From NCBI GenBank assembly GCA_964444685.1, contig CAYUIG010000001.1:62001-126000 (forward strand): a stretch of DNA of 64,000 bases. The letters are read 5' to 3'. A model generated the notes under the pieces. The model was not told the DNA's origin. It saw only the letters and a list, made by a program, of their open reading frames with translations, and did not search any database. The position numbers were made by a program, and so were the translations under genes. The DNA comes from CAYUIG01 sp964444685 (GTDB lineage: Bacteria; Gemmatimonadota; Gemmatimonadetes; Longimicrobiales; RSA9). Below are positions 29,146 through 37,136 of the stretch, piece after piece (the stretch's first letter is position 1; each line of letters opens with the position of its first letter).

Positions 29146-30070
29146 GGGCGGCCTCGACGAGGTCGGCGAGCACGGTACGGAAGCGGGGATCGTCGTGAGG
29201 CACGGGTACGCGGTGAAAGCGCAGACTGCGCGCCTCGGCGTGCTCGTGCAGCTCGATGTCGAGTTCGGCCAGCGTCTCGGACTGCTCGTGCATGAAGCTG
29301 AGCGGCACGACCACGACCGCATCCGCTTCAATCGTGTCGATGACATCCTCGATGCCCGGCTGCGTCCATCCGATGGGGCGGTTGCCGTGGTTCTGGTATC
29401 CGAGGAACCACTCGCCGACGCCGGCCTCCGCCGCAATGTCCGCGCACGACTCCTGTACGTAGACGTCGTAGCGGTTGTCGTCGGTGATGTAGCGGAGCGG
29501 GGTGCCGTGCGCGGAGAACACCAGCCGTGCATCCGGCCCCGCGTTCTGCATGGTGACACGCACGCCGTCTGCGCGAATCGTCACGTAGAGCGGATGCCGG
29601 TGCCAGCCGCCGATCTCGCGCACAGGCACGTCCCACTGCATGCTCTCGGCCTCTCGGCGCACCGTCTCGAGCGCGGCCACGGTCGTGGACACGCCGCGTA
29701 GAGGATACACGGGCAGCGCGACGAGCGTCGTCGCACCATCGGCGCGTGCGGACTCCAGTGCGACGCGGATGGACGGCTCGGTGAACTGCATGCCGACGTA
29801 CGTGCGCGCGGCGATGCCGCGCTCCGACAGTTCCGCCTGTAACCCGCGCGTCTGCGCCAGGGCCTGCGCGTTGAGCGGCGACCCGCCGATCGCTTTGTAC
29901 TCCTCGAGCAGACCGGGTGCACGCCGGATCGCGAGCTCGCGTGCGCGCGCCGCGGCATCACCTTCTTCGAGGGATGCGTTGGCGAGGAAGATGCGCTCGA
30001 GGAACGCGACGATCTCGTCGTGCTCGAGCCGCTCCGGTTCACCGAAGTTGAGCAGCAATATTCCGATCAT
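29135..30070 (-). CDS. hemH: Ferrochelatase
   Basis: 311 residues from ATG 30070, which overlaps the hemE stop (ATGA). The N-terminus IGILLLNFGEPERLEHDEIV, AIGGSPLNAQALAQ, the catalytic His in LVFSAHGTPLRYI (about 187) and the Glu-containing FMHEQSETLAELDIE are all present. The enzyme inserts Fe2+ into the porphyrin ring to make haem. Pairing with hemE is common. The other haem genes are not in the window, so protoporphyrin cannot be told from coproporphyrin as substrate by context. Confidence 0.94.
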   Translation of the reverse strand: MIGILLLNFGEPERLEHDEIVAFLERIFLANASLEEGDAAARARELAIRRAPGLLEEYKAIGGSPLNAQALAQTRGLQAELSERGIAARTYVGMQFTEPSIRVALESARADGATTLVALPVYPLRGVSTTVAALETVRREAESMQWDVPVREIGGWHRHPLYVTIRADGVRVTMQNAGPDARLVFSAHGTPLRYITDDNRYDVYVQESCADIAAEAGVGEWFLGYQNHGNRPIGWTQPGIEDVIDTIEADAVVVVPLSFMHEQSETLAELDIELHEHAEARSLRFHRVPVPHDDPRFRTVLADLVEAALRD

Positions 30071-31092
30071 GATCGCGTCGTGTACTCGTGCACGAAGTCC
30101 ACGACCGCGCGCACGACCGACGGGTCGGTCTCGGGCAGCAGGCCGTGGCCGGTGTTGAAGATGTGGCCGGGCCGTCCGCCGGCGCGGTCGAGGATGTCGC
30201 GAGTCTTCGCCAGTGCCGCCTGCTCGCCCGCGAGCAGCGCAGCCGGATCGAGGTTGCCCTGAATGCCGCGGTCGTGGCCGATCGCGTCCCACGCTTCGTC
30301 CAGCGGGAGGCGCCAGTCCACGCCGATGACGTCGCCGCCGGCATCGGCGACCAGTGGCAGGAGCGCGGGGTTGCCGGTGGCGAAGTGGATGACCGGCACG
30401 CCCGCATTGTTCAGCCGTTCGATGATGGCGCGCGAGCAAGGGAGCACGTGCTCGCGATAGTCAGTGGGCGAGAGTGCGCCGGCCCACGAGTCGAAGAGCT
30501 GCACGCACGCGGCGCCGGCCTCGTGCTGCGCGATGCCGTATTCGGCGAGGTGGTGGACCCAGTAGTCGCAGAGCCGCCGCCATGCATCGGGGCGTCCCCA
30601 GATCCACGCCTTCAGGTGCGCCGCGTCGCGTGTGCGAGTCCCGGCCACCAGGTAGGAGCACAGCGTGAACGGCGCACCCAGGAATCCGAGGACGGGGACG
30701 TCCAGTCGCGCGTTCAGAAGCCGGATCTGCTCGAGCGAGAAGTCGAGGGCGACGCGCGGGTCGAAGGGTTCGAGTCGCTCGACGTCCGCTGCGGTTTCGA
30801 CGGGTCGCGCCACGACGGGCCCGACGCCGGGCTTCATCTCGAGGCCGACGCCCGCACCGAGGAACGGCGTGGCGATGTCGTTGTAGAGGACGGCGGCATC
30901 GACAGGAAAGTACTCGAGCGGGAGCGCGGTGATCTGCGCGGCCGCGGACGGATCGCGCAGGATGTCGAGCATGGCGCGCTCCGCACGCGAGTCGCGATAC
31001 TTCGGCAGCGAGCGTCCGGCCTGGCGCATGAACCAGACGGGCGTACAGTCGGCGGGGCGCCGCGCGAGTGCATGCAGGATGCGTTCGTTCAT
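30067..31092 (-). CDS. hemE: Uroporphyrinogen decarboxylase
   Basis: 341 residues from ATG 31092 (MNERILHALARRPADCTPVW). The signatures VWFMRQAGRSLPKYR and GFLGAPFTLCSYLVAG are intact. It decarboxylates uroporphyrinogen III to coproporphyrinogen III in the cytoplasm. It is the first gene of a hemE-hemH unit and is divergent from the carboxypeptidase gene, with only 56 bases between the two starts. Confidence 0.96.
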   Translation of the reverse strand: MNERILHALARRPADCTPVWFMRQAGRSLPKYRDSRAERAMLDILRDPSAAAQITALPLEYFPVDAAVLYNDIATPFLGAGVGLEMKPGVGPVVARPVETAADVERLEPFDPRVALDFSLEQIRLLNARLDVPVLGFLGAPFTLCSYLVAGTRTRDAAHLKAWIWGRPDAWRRLCDYWVHHLAEYGIAQHEAGAACVQLFDSWAGALSPTDYREHVLPCSRAIIERLNNAGVPVIHFATGNPALLPLVADAGGDVIGVDWRLPLDEAWDAIGHDRGIQGNLDPAALLAGEQAALAKTRDILDRAGGRPGHIFNTGHGLLPETDPSVVRAVVDFVHEYTTRS

Positions 31093-31148
31093 CGGGCAGA
31101 ATGTAGAGGGTTCGCGGGGCCCCGGCACCCGTACGGAGGGGAGCAGGC

Positions 31149-32582
31149 ATGAGGCGGTTCGTTCTGGTTGCGCTGATGGTTCTGTGGGCCGCTCCGGCCG
31201 AGGCGCAGAACGCGCTCGGCGCGAAGGTGGACTCCATCCTCGCACAATCTCCCTGGGACCGCGCGTACTGGGGCGTCCTCGCCGTGGATGCGGCCACGGG
31301 GCGTGCACTCGTGGAGCGGAACGCGGACCGGCTGTTCGTGCCGGCGTCGAACCTCAAGCTCGTGGTGTCCGCAACCGCTGCGCACCATCTCGATCCCGCG
31401 TTCACGTACACCACCGCGTTCGGCGCCGCGGGCCCGATCGAAGCCGGCGTGCTGAGGGGCGACCTCGTGGTGCGCGGCACCGGGGACCCGACGATCTCCG
31501 GGCGGTACGCGGATTCTCTGACCGCGGTCGTTCACGTGATGGTGGACTCGCTCGTCGCGCACGGGATCACGCGCATCGACGGCGGCATCATCGCGGACGA
31601 CACGCACTGGGACGCGCAGCTCGTGCGCGGCGACTGGGAGTCGTACGACCTGCTCTGGTGGTACGCCGCGCCGGTGTCTCCGCTCGGATTCAACGACAAC
31701 AGCATCGACTTCCGCGTTGCGCCCGGGCGTGCGGGACAGCCCGTGCAGATCACGTGGCAGCCCGAGACCTCGTACTTCACCTTCGTGAACCGCACGACGA
31801 CGGTCGGTGCGGGCGGCGGCTACACGCTCGACTTCGACAGGATCACTGGCACCGACACGATCTTCGCGTATGGCGAGATGCCGGTCGACGCGGACGTGCG
31901 CACCGAGTACTTCGCGGTAGCGGATCCCGCCGACTACCTGGCCACGGTGCTGCGCGAAACGCTGGAGCGCCGCGGCATCGAAGTGATGGTCGACCCGCCG
32001 CGCGTCGTGCGGCGGCCCGCGTCACCGCCGGAGTCCTCGCCGATCTTCGAGCTGCGCTCGCCGTCGCTCGAGAGAATCATCGGCCCGATCCTCGGCACGA
32101 GTCAGAACTGGTTCGCGGAGCAGCTGCTCAAGACGGTCGGGCGTGAGGTGCGGGGCGAGGGGAGCTGGAGCGCGGGGCTGGCGGTGGAATCCGAGTTCCT
32201 GCGCGATGTCGTCGGCATCGATGCCACGGCGTTCCGTCTGCGCGACGCGTCCGGCCTCTCGTCCGCGAACCTGATCACGCCGCGCGCACTCGTCCGCCTC
32301 GTCTCGTACGTGCTCGACGAGCCGCGTCAGGAGGTCGTACGCAAGGCGCTGCCGGTCAGCGCCGCAGCGACGGGCTCGCTGCGGAACCGGTTCACCGACC
32401 TGCCCGGGCAGGTCCACGCGAAGACCGGCTCGATCGCGAACGTAGCATCGCTCTCGGGTTTCGTGACGACGGCCAATGGCAGGACGATCGTGTTCTCGAT
32501 CGTGGCCAATGCGACGGGGACGTCGCATGCGCGCGCCGCGGAAGCGATCGACGCGATCGTCCGTCTGCTCGCAGCATCATGA
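31149..32582 (+). CDS. dacB: D-alanyl-D-alanine carboxypeptidase/endopeptidase, PBP4 (S13) family
   Basis: 477 residues with a signal peptide (LVALMVLWAAPAEAQ). The penicillin-binding motifs are SNLK at 67-70 (active Ser67), S-x-N in GLSSANLITP near 370 and KTG in HAKTGSIANV near 424. The large insertion between the first two motifs is typical of PBP4-type enzymes, which trim peptidoglycan side chains and cross-links in the periplasm. The next gene starts within its stop codon (ATGA), so the two are coupled. Confidence 0.94.
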   Translation: MRRFVLVALMVLWAAPAEAQNALGAKVDSILAQSPWDRAYWGVLAVDAATGRALVERNADRLFVPASNLKLVVSATAAHHLDPAFTYTTAFGAAGPIEAGVLRGDLVVRGTGDPTISGRYADSLTAVVHVMVDSLVAHGITRIDGGIIADDTHWDAQLVRGDWESYDLLWWYAAPVSPLGFNDNSIDFRVAPGRAGQPVQITWQPETSYFTFVNRTTTVGAGGGYTLDFDRITGTDTIFAYGEMPVDADVRTEYFAVADPADYLATVLRETLERRGIEVMVDPPRVVRRPASPPESSPIFELRSPSLERIIGPILGTSQNWFAEQLLKTVGREVRGEGSWSAGLAVESEFLRDVVGIDATAFRLRDASGLSSANLITPRALVRLVSYVLDEPRQEVVRKALPVSAAATGSLRNRFTDLPGQVHAKTGSIANVASLSGFVTTANGRTIVFSIVANATGTSHARAAEAIDAIVRLLAAS

Positions 32583-33409
32583 AGCTGCGGGCGCTCCTGC
32601 TCGTCACGGGCCTTGCGGCGTGCGGTGGAACGGACGGTGAGCGGCTGCTCGTCGGTGCGACGCACACGCTCGAAGATTCCGGCATCCTGACCGTGTTCGC
32701 GGACTCCTTCCGTGCCGGATATCCGTCGTGGCGGCTGCAGGTGGTCGTGGCTTCGAGCGGCGAGGTACTGGAGCTGGCGCGTCGCGGCGATCTCGACGTC
32801 GTACTCACCCACTCACCCGACGATGAATTGCGGTTCGTCGAGGAAGGCCATGCGCTGGACCGTCGTGAAGTCATGCGCAGCGACTTCCTCATCATCGGCC
32901 CCGCGGAGGACCCTGCCGGCATCCGCGGATCGGAGGATCCCGCCGAGGCGCTGCGAAGGATCGCGGAAGCGGGCGCGCTGTTCGTCTCGCGCGCCGACGA
33001 CAGCGGCACGCATCGCTGCGAGCAGCGCCTGTGGCAGGGCGTGGGCGGCCGGCCGGAGTGGAGCGGCTACATCGAAGCCGGCGCCGGGATGGCCGAAGCG
33101 CTGCGCCTGGCGGATCAGCGCGCCGCGTACATCCTGACCGAGCGCGCGACCTGGCTCGTGCTGCGCGACATGCTCGCCCTCGAGCCGATGGTCGAAGGCG
33201 ACCCGCGGCTCGTGAACATCTACTCTGTCATGCGTGTGGCCGGCGCGGCGAATCCGGAGGGGGCGGAGGTGTTTGCAGACTGGATCACGGGTTCGGCAGC
33301 GCGAGCGCTTGTCGAGGCGTTTGGTTCGGGGTTCACGCCCGGGTTGCCGATTCAAACTTCATTCACCACGGAGCCGCAGAGAGCACGGAGCCCCGCCACC
33401 ATCCCATGA
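32579..33409 (+). CDS. Tungstate-type (TupA-like) substrate-binding lipoprotein
   Basis: 276 residues. Lipoprotein signal LRALLLVTGLAACGG. The periplasmic binding domain shows ATHTLEDSGILTVFADSF, LTHSPDDE and SRADDSGTHRCEQ, motifs of tungstate/molybdate-type binding proteins of the PBP-II fold. No permease or ATPase gene is near, so it is an orphan coupled to dacB. The last 15 residues or so (from SFTTEP) are encoded by the left arm of a dispersed palindrome that begins near 33354. The original C-terminus was therefore probably replaced when the repeat arrived. Confidence 0.82.
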   Translation: MKLRALLLVTGLAACGGTDGERLLVGATHTLEDSGILTVFADSFRAGYPSWRLQVVVASSGEVLELARRGDLDVVLTHSPDDELRFVEEGHALDRREVMRSDFLIIGPAEDPAGIRGSEDPAEALRRIAEAGALFVSRADDSGTHRCEQRLWQGVGGRPEWSGYIEAGAGMAEALRLADQRAAYILTERATWLVLRDMLALEPMVEGDPRLVNIYSVMRVAGAANPEGAEVFADWITGSAARALVEAFGSGFTPGLPIQTSFTTEPQRARSPATIP

Positions 33410-33477
33410 AATGAGTTTTTCATTCCCGGGCGGGGAAGGGCTCTGCGTTCTCTGCGGCTCTGTGGTGAATAGAAGTT
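33354..33477. repeat. Dispersed long palindrome, copy A
   Basis: The left arm 33361-33382 and right arm 33449-33470 match at 21 of 22 positions as inverted repeats (ATTCACCAC...GCAGAGA). The symmetry extends outwards through AACTTC on both sides. The centre holds AATGAGTTT. The same arms and the same AATGAGTTT recur in copy B at 53998-54149. It overlaps the 3' end of the binding-protein gene and touches the end of the superoxide dismutase gene at 33478. Confidence 0.85.
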
Positions 33478-34080
33478 CTAGCCCTTGAAGCGCCGAGCCG
33501 CCTCGTCCCAGTTGACCGTGTTCCACCAGGCGGAGATGTAGTCCGGCCGCTTGTTCTGGTACTTGAGGTAGTACGCGTGCTCCCAGACGTCGACGCCGAT
33601 GATGGGTGTGTGTCCCTTCATCAGCGGGCTGTCCTGGTTGGGCGTGGAGTAGACTTCGAGCTGGCCGTTGTTGGAGACGAGCCAGCCCCAGCCGCTGCCG
33701 AACTGTCCCGCGGCCGCGTCGCTCAGCTTCTTCTTGAAGGCCTCGAACGACCCGAAGGCGGACTTGATGGCGTCGCCGAGGGCGCCGGTGGGCTCGCCGC
33801 CGGAGTGCGGACCCATGATGCGCCAGAACAGGTCGTGGTTCGCGTAGCCGCCGCCGTTGTTGCGCACGGCGGTGCGGATGTCCTGCGGCAGCGAATCGAT
33901 CGAGCCGAGCAGCTCCTCGATCGACTTGCCCTCGAGATCGGGAAGCTTCTCGAGTGCCTTGTTCAGGTTGTTCGTGTAGGCCGCGTGGTGCCTGTCGTGA
34001 TGGATCTCCATCGTGCGCGCGTCGATGTGCGGCTCGAGCGCGCCGAAGTCGTACGGCAGGTCGGGAAGTTTGAAAGCCAT
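33478..34080 (-). CDS. Fe/Mn superoxide dismutase
   Basis: 200 residues from ATG 34080 (MAFKLPDLPYDFGALEP). The metal ligands are H27 (MEIHHDRHH), H82 (ANHDLFW), D164 and H168 (VDVWEHAYY). GGGYANHD and GSGWGWLV are conserved around the site. It converts superoxide to hydrogen peroxide and oxygen. The NNGGGY context resembles Mn-type or cambialistic enzymes more than strict Fe-type, but metal use cannot be fixed from sequence. No signal peptide is present, so it is cytoplasmic. A 16-bp hairpin lies upstream. Confidence 0.95.
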   Translation of the reverse strand: MAFKLPDLPYDFGALEPHIDARTMEIHHDRHHAAYTNNLNKALEKLPDLEGKSIEELLGSIDSLPQDIRTAVRNNGGGYANHDLFWRIMGPHSGGEPTGALGDAIKSAFGSFEAFKKKLSDAAAGQFGSGWGWLVSNNGQLEVYSTPNQDSPLMKGHTPIIGVDVWEHAYYLKYQNKRPDYISAWWNTVNWDEAARRFKG

Positions 34081-34160
34081 GGCTCCGTCTCCGTTCTCTG
34101 GTTCGGCGGGCGATGTAGCCCCGGAGTCGGAGCGATGCAAGAGGCGTGTCGTGGCTTGGC

Positions 34161-34212
34161 GAGTCGGGAGTCTGGAGTCTGGTTTACGGCGGGTGCAAGC
34201 CAGACTCCAGAC
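34161..34212. repeat. Tandem 7-mers running into a 16-bp inverted repeat
   Basis: GAGTCGG, GAGTCTG, GAGTCTG stand in tandem at 34161, 34168 and 34175. GTCTGGAGTCTGGTTT (34170-34185) pairs with its reverse complement at 34197-34212 (15 of 16 match) across an 11-base loop. It lies upstream of the superoxide dismutase gene. No T-run is present. Confidence 0.7.
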
Positions 34213-34221
34213 CGAATAAGG

Positions 34222-34557
34222 CTACGCGGGCTCTTCGTGGCCCTTGGCCATCTTCTCGATGCGGCCGAGCAGCGTGTCATCGCCGGCGCGGCTGCCGCCG
34301 AACAGGCCCTCGGGATCGTCCTCGGCGTTCTGGGTGGCGCCATAGAGGCTGAGCCACTGATCGAACCGTTCGGCGGAGCGCATCACCGAGTAGAAGCGGT
34401 GACCCCGCTTCTCGCCGGGAAAAACGAGGTCGAGCGCGGCGGCGCCCAGCGAGACCCAGAGAACGACGAAGTCCTTGAGGCCATCGAGGAACAGCTTGAT
34501 CCCGAAGATGATGACGTCGCGGACCAGGATTTCGCGGTCTTTTGCGGCCTTCGTCAT
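34222..34557 (-). CDS. Small membrane-associated protein of unknown function
   Basis: 111 residues from ATG 34557. A basic start is followed by one long hydrophobic stretch (VIIFGIKLFLDGLKDFVVLW then VSLGAAALDLVF) that could form one or two membrane helices. A soluble tail follows (HRFYSVMRSAERFDQWLSLY). I do not recognise a family. The 32 bases encoding KDFVVLWVSLG are repeated exactly, in inverted orientation, at 37209-37240. Confidence 0.65.
   Translation of the reverse strand: MTKAAKDREILVRDVIIFGIKLFLDGLKDFVVLWVSLGAAALDLVFPGEKRGHRFYSVMRSAERFDQWLSLYGATQNAEDDPEGLFGGSRAGDDTLLGRIEKMAKGHEEPA
34445..34476 (-). repeat. 32-base exact duplicate, copy 1
   Basis: On the minus strand this segment begins AAGGACTTCGTCG and ends GTCTCGCTGGG. 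It is identical to the plus strand at 37209-37240, 2.7 kb away. It lies inside the coding sequence of the small membrane protein. Confidence 0.9.
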
Positions 34558-34643
34558 CGTCACCTCGTCCGAAAGTCGAGCGGGGCCGGCTCCGTACGGT
34601 GCCGGCCCCGTTCCGATACTACGTGAAGACTGCGGCGCGCGTT

Positions 34644-35033
34644 TCAGCTGCGCTTCTTCCCGGTCATCGTGCCGGACATTCCGGCGAAGCTCCACGAGCC
34701 GGTGAAGTCCGCACCGTTCATGGTCATGGCCATGTTGACGGGGCCGTCCGGACTGGAAGCGGTGACCATGATCTTCTGACCTTCGACCACGACGGCGGTC
34801 ACCGGGATCGTCTCGGTGACGTCGGTGGCCAGGGAGCCGCCATAGCCGCTGTCGCCGCGGGTGATGGTGATCACTCCGTTGACCGGGGTGCCCTCGACGT
34901 TGGTGGAGAAGTCGTAGGTGCCGACGGGATCGAGGGCCGAGCTGCGGGCGTCGGCGGTGGCGGTGCCGCCGGAGCTCGCGCAGGCGGCCAACAGCAGGGC
35001 GGCCGCGAGCGCGGCGAGGGAGCGCTTCGGCAT
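34644..35033 (-). CDS. Small lipoprotein of unknown function
   Basis: 129 residues from ATG 35033. The lipoprotein signal is LAALAAALLLAACASSGG. The mature part is a small beta-rich domain (GTYDFSTNVEGTPVNGVITI, GYGGSLATDV, GADFTGSWSF) and ends KKRS. It resembles, in style only, the secreted protein at 38259-38627, which also repeats a GxWxG/GxY pattern. A function cannot be assigned. Confidence 0.7.
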   Translation of the reverse strand: MPKRSLAALAAALLLAACASSGGTATADARSSALDPVGTYDFSTNVEGTPVNGVITITRGDSGYGGSLATDVTETIPVTAVVVEGQKIMVTASSPDGPVNMAMTMNGADFTGSWSFAGMSGTMTGKKRS

Positions 35034-35133
35034 CGGTGTCTCCTGGTTCGGGGTTGGGAGCAAGATGCGGCCGCGCGATGCGCAGCGGCAACGTCCCTGA
35101 ATACAACGATGCGCGGGCGCGGCTCGTTTCGGG

Positions 35134-35376
35134 TCAGCTTTCGGTGGGGCCGCTGCCGGACTTGTGACGGTAGACGATGCGGCCTCGGGAGAGGTCGTAT
35201 GGCGAGAGCTCGAGCGACACGCGGTCGCCTACGAGGACGCGGATCTTGTACTTGGACATCTTGCCGGCGGCGTAGGCCAGCACGGTGTGACCGTTCTCGA
35301 GGAGCACGCGGTAGTTGCGGTCGGGGAGGACCTCGGTGACGACGCCCTCCATCTCGATCCCTTCCTGTTTCGCCAA
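35134..35376 (-). CDS. infA: Translation initiation factor IF-1
   Basis: 80 residues from the TTG at 35376, with AGGAGG four bases upstream. The S1-like OB fold is complete: EGVVTEVLPDRNYRVLLENG, HTVLAYAAGKMSKYKIRVL, GDRVSLELSPYDLSRGRIVY. A short Ser/Gly tail follows. It binds the ribosomal A site during initiation. It stands alone rather than in a ribosomal protein cluster, next to a cold-shock gene with a similar fold. Confidence 0.97.
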   Translation of the reverse strand: MAKQEGIEMEGVVTEVLPDRNYRVLLENGHTVLAYAAGKMSKYKIRVLVGDRVSLELSPYDLSRGRIVYRHKSGSGPTES

Positions 35377-35407
35377 ACGACCTCCTGGTGACTGTCTAAA
35401 CCATTGA

Positions 35408-35413
35408 AATATA
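35408..35413 (-). promoter_or_regulatory. Probable -10 element of the infA promoter
   Basis: TATATT on the minus strand sits 32 bases upstream of the infA start, in one of the few AT-rich spots of the region. A good -35 box is not visible (TGGCTG at 35436-35431). Confidence 0.4.
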
Positions 35414-35462
35414 ACGGCCGGCGGGAAGGCCAGCCAGACCGCCGGAGCGGCCGGGCGGCCCT

Positions 35463-35477
35463 CCCGCCAACGGCGGG
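35463..35477 (-). terminator. Hairpin directly after the cold-shock gene
   Basis: CCCGCC and GGCGGG form a 6-bp stem with a three-base loop, starting one base after the stop codon. No U-tract follows, so it is a weak terminator or an mRNA end stabiliser. Confidence 0.35.
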
Positions 35478-35723
35478 TCAGGTATCGCGGGTGTAGCTCG
35501 GGCGGGCCACCTCGAGCCGAACGACGTTGCGCGCCTTGAGCCCCTTGGCCTCCTCCTGGAGGTCGAACTCGACGCGGTCGCCCTCGTTCAGCGTGCGGTA
35601 GCCGTCCCCCTCGATCGACGAGTAGTGCACGAACACATCACCGTCCTCGCCGTCCTCGCGCTGAATGAAGCCGTAGCCCTGCGCCTGCGAGAACCACTTG
35701 ACCCTGCCGGTGGTGCGATCCAT
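35478..35723 (-). CDS. Cold-shock domain protein
   Basis: 81 residues from ATG 35723. RNA-binding motifs RNP1 (QGYGFIQ) and RNP2 (DVFVHYSSI) are present, within the usual GRVKWFSQAQGYGFI start. The acidic insertion EDGEDGD and the tail RLEVARPSYTRDT make it slightly longer than CspA. It binds single-stranded RNA/DNA and may be an RNA chaperone. Divergent from argJ. Confidence 0.94.
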   Translation of the reverse strand: MDRTTGRVKWFSQAQGYGFIQREDGEDGDVFVHYSSIEGDGYRTLNEGDRVEFDLQEEAKGLKARNVVRLEVARPSYTRDT

Positions 35724-35872
35724 GAGCCTTCTCCCGCTACGGTGGTCGCTGCGACGTGCGGGGCGCACGTCCCGTTCCAGCCGCGGCAAGCCGGCCGGCG
35801 CTTGCCGGGCCGAGGCCCGGCGCGCACGTTGGCCGCCCGCCGGACCGATACCGAAGCTACTACGGAGGCACG

Positions 35873-37045
35873 TTGTCCGCACCCTTTCACGACCCGCCCC
35901 GTCTTCCGCGCGGCGTCCGCTGCGCGGCCCGCAACTGCGGCATCAAGAAGACCGGGCCGGATCTGGCTCTCTTCGCGAGCGAAACGCCGGCAGCGGCGGC
36001 CGCGGTGTTCACGCGCAACCGCTTCCCCGGCGCGCCCGTCCTGCTGGGCCGGGAGACGATCCGGGCCGGGAGGCTCCGCGCGATCGTCGTGAACAGCAAG
36101 GTGAGCAACGTCGCAACGGGCGCGGTCGGACTCGAGAACGCCCGCCGGATGGCGCGCGCCGCAGCCGCCGAGTTGACCGTTTTGCCTGAGGAAGTGCTCG
36201 TCGGTTCCACCGGTGTGATCGGGGTGCCGCTGCCGATCGAGAAGATCGAGGCGGGGCTGCGCGGGATGAGCGCGGAGCTCCAGCCCGACCCGCTCGTCGG
36301 CGCGCGCGGAATCATGACCACCGACACACACCCGAAGGCCCTCTCCCTTTCCATCGGCGACGCCGTGCTCTCCGTGGTCGCGAAGGGATCCGGGATGATC
36401 GCGCCCGACATGGCCACGATGCTGTGCTACATCTTCACCGATGCGGCCTTCGATGCGCCCGCACTCGATGCGATGCTGCGGCGCGTGGTGAACGACACGT
36501 TCAACATGCTGTCGGTCGACACGGACACGAGCACGTCCGACACGTGCGCGATCCTCGCCAATGGCCTCGCCGGTCCCGTGGATGCGCGCGCATTCGAGGA
36601 CGCGCTGCGCCGGCTGTGCGAGCGCATGACGGAGATCCTTGCGCGTGACGGCGAGGGCGCGACGAAGCTGGTGCGCGTGCAGGTGCGCAGTGCGGCGAGT
36701 GAGGATGACGCGCGCCGGGTCGCAAGGAGCCTCGTCGAGTCACCGCTGATCAAGACGATGGCGCACGGTGCCGATCCGAACGTGGGGCGCATCCTCATGG
36801 CCATCGGCAAGTGCGTGGAGTGCACGATCGAACCGGCGCGCACGGATGCGTGGATCAATGGCGTGCAGGTCGTGCGTGCGGGGGAGCGCGTGGCGTTCGA
36901 CGAGGCGGCGGTGCGCCGCGAACTCGATGGCGACACAGTCGACCTCGAAGTCGAGCTCGGTGTCGGTGATGCAGGCGCGCGCGCGTTCGGCTGCGATCTG
37001 ACGGAAGGGTACGTGAAAGAGAACGCGGCGTACTATTCGAGCTGA
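35873..37045 (+). CDS. argJ: Bifunctional glutamate N-acetyltransferase / ornithine acetyltransferase
   Basis: 390 residues from the TTG at 35873, which has GGAGG four bases upstream; the longer reading from 35756 overlaps the divergent cold-shock promoter. The autocleavage site is in KGSGMIAPDMATML, with nucleophile Thr182. GSTGVIGVPLPI, DTDTSTSDT and HGADPNVGRI are conserved. The enzyme moves the acetyl group from N-acetylornithine to glutamate in arginine synthesis. The usual NSGNANACTG block reads NSKVSNVATG here, a clear departure near the active site. No other arg genes are adjacent. Confidence 0.93.
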   Translation: MSAPFHDPPRLPRGVRCAARNCGIKKTGPDLALFASETPAAAAAVFTRNRFPGAPVLLGRETIRAGRLRAIVVNSKVSNVATGAVGLENARRMARAAAAELTVLPEEVLVGSTGVIGVPLPIEKIEAGLRGMSAELQPDPLVGARGIMTTDTHPKALSLSIGDAVLSVVAKGSGMIAPDMATMLCYIFTDAAFDAPALDAMLRRVVNDTFNMLSVDTDTSTSDTCAILANGLAGPVDARAFEDALRRLCERMTEILARDGEGATKLVRVQVRSAASEDDARRVARSLVESPLIKTMAHGADPNVGRILMAIGKCVECTIEPARTDAWINGVQVVRAGERVAFDEAAVRRELDGDTVDLEVELGVGDAGARAFGCDLTEGYVKENAAYYSS

Positions 37046-37136
37046 AGGATCAGCGTTCCCGGCTCAGCTCGCGCGCAGTTTCGAGGTCGAGTGTCGCGCT
37101 GGCCGGACGCTGCTCGTGCTGTGAAAGTCCGCGACA

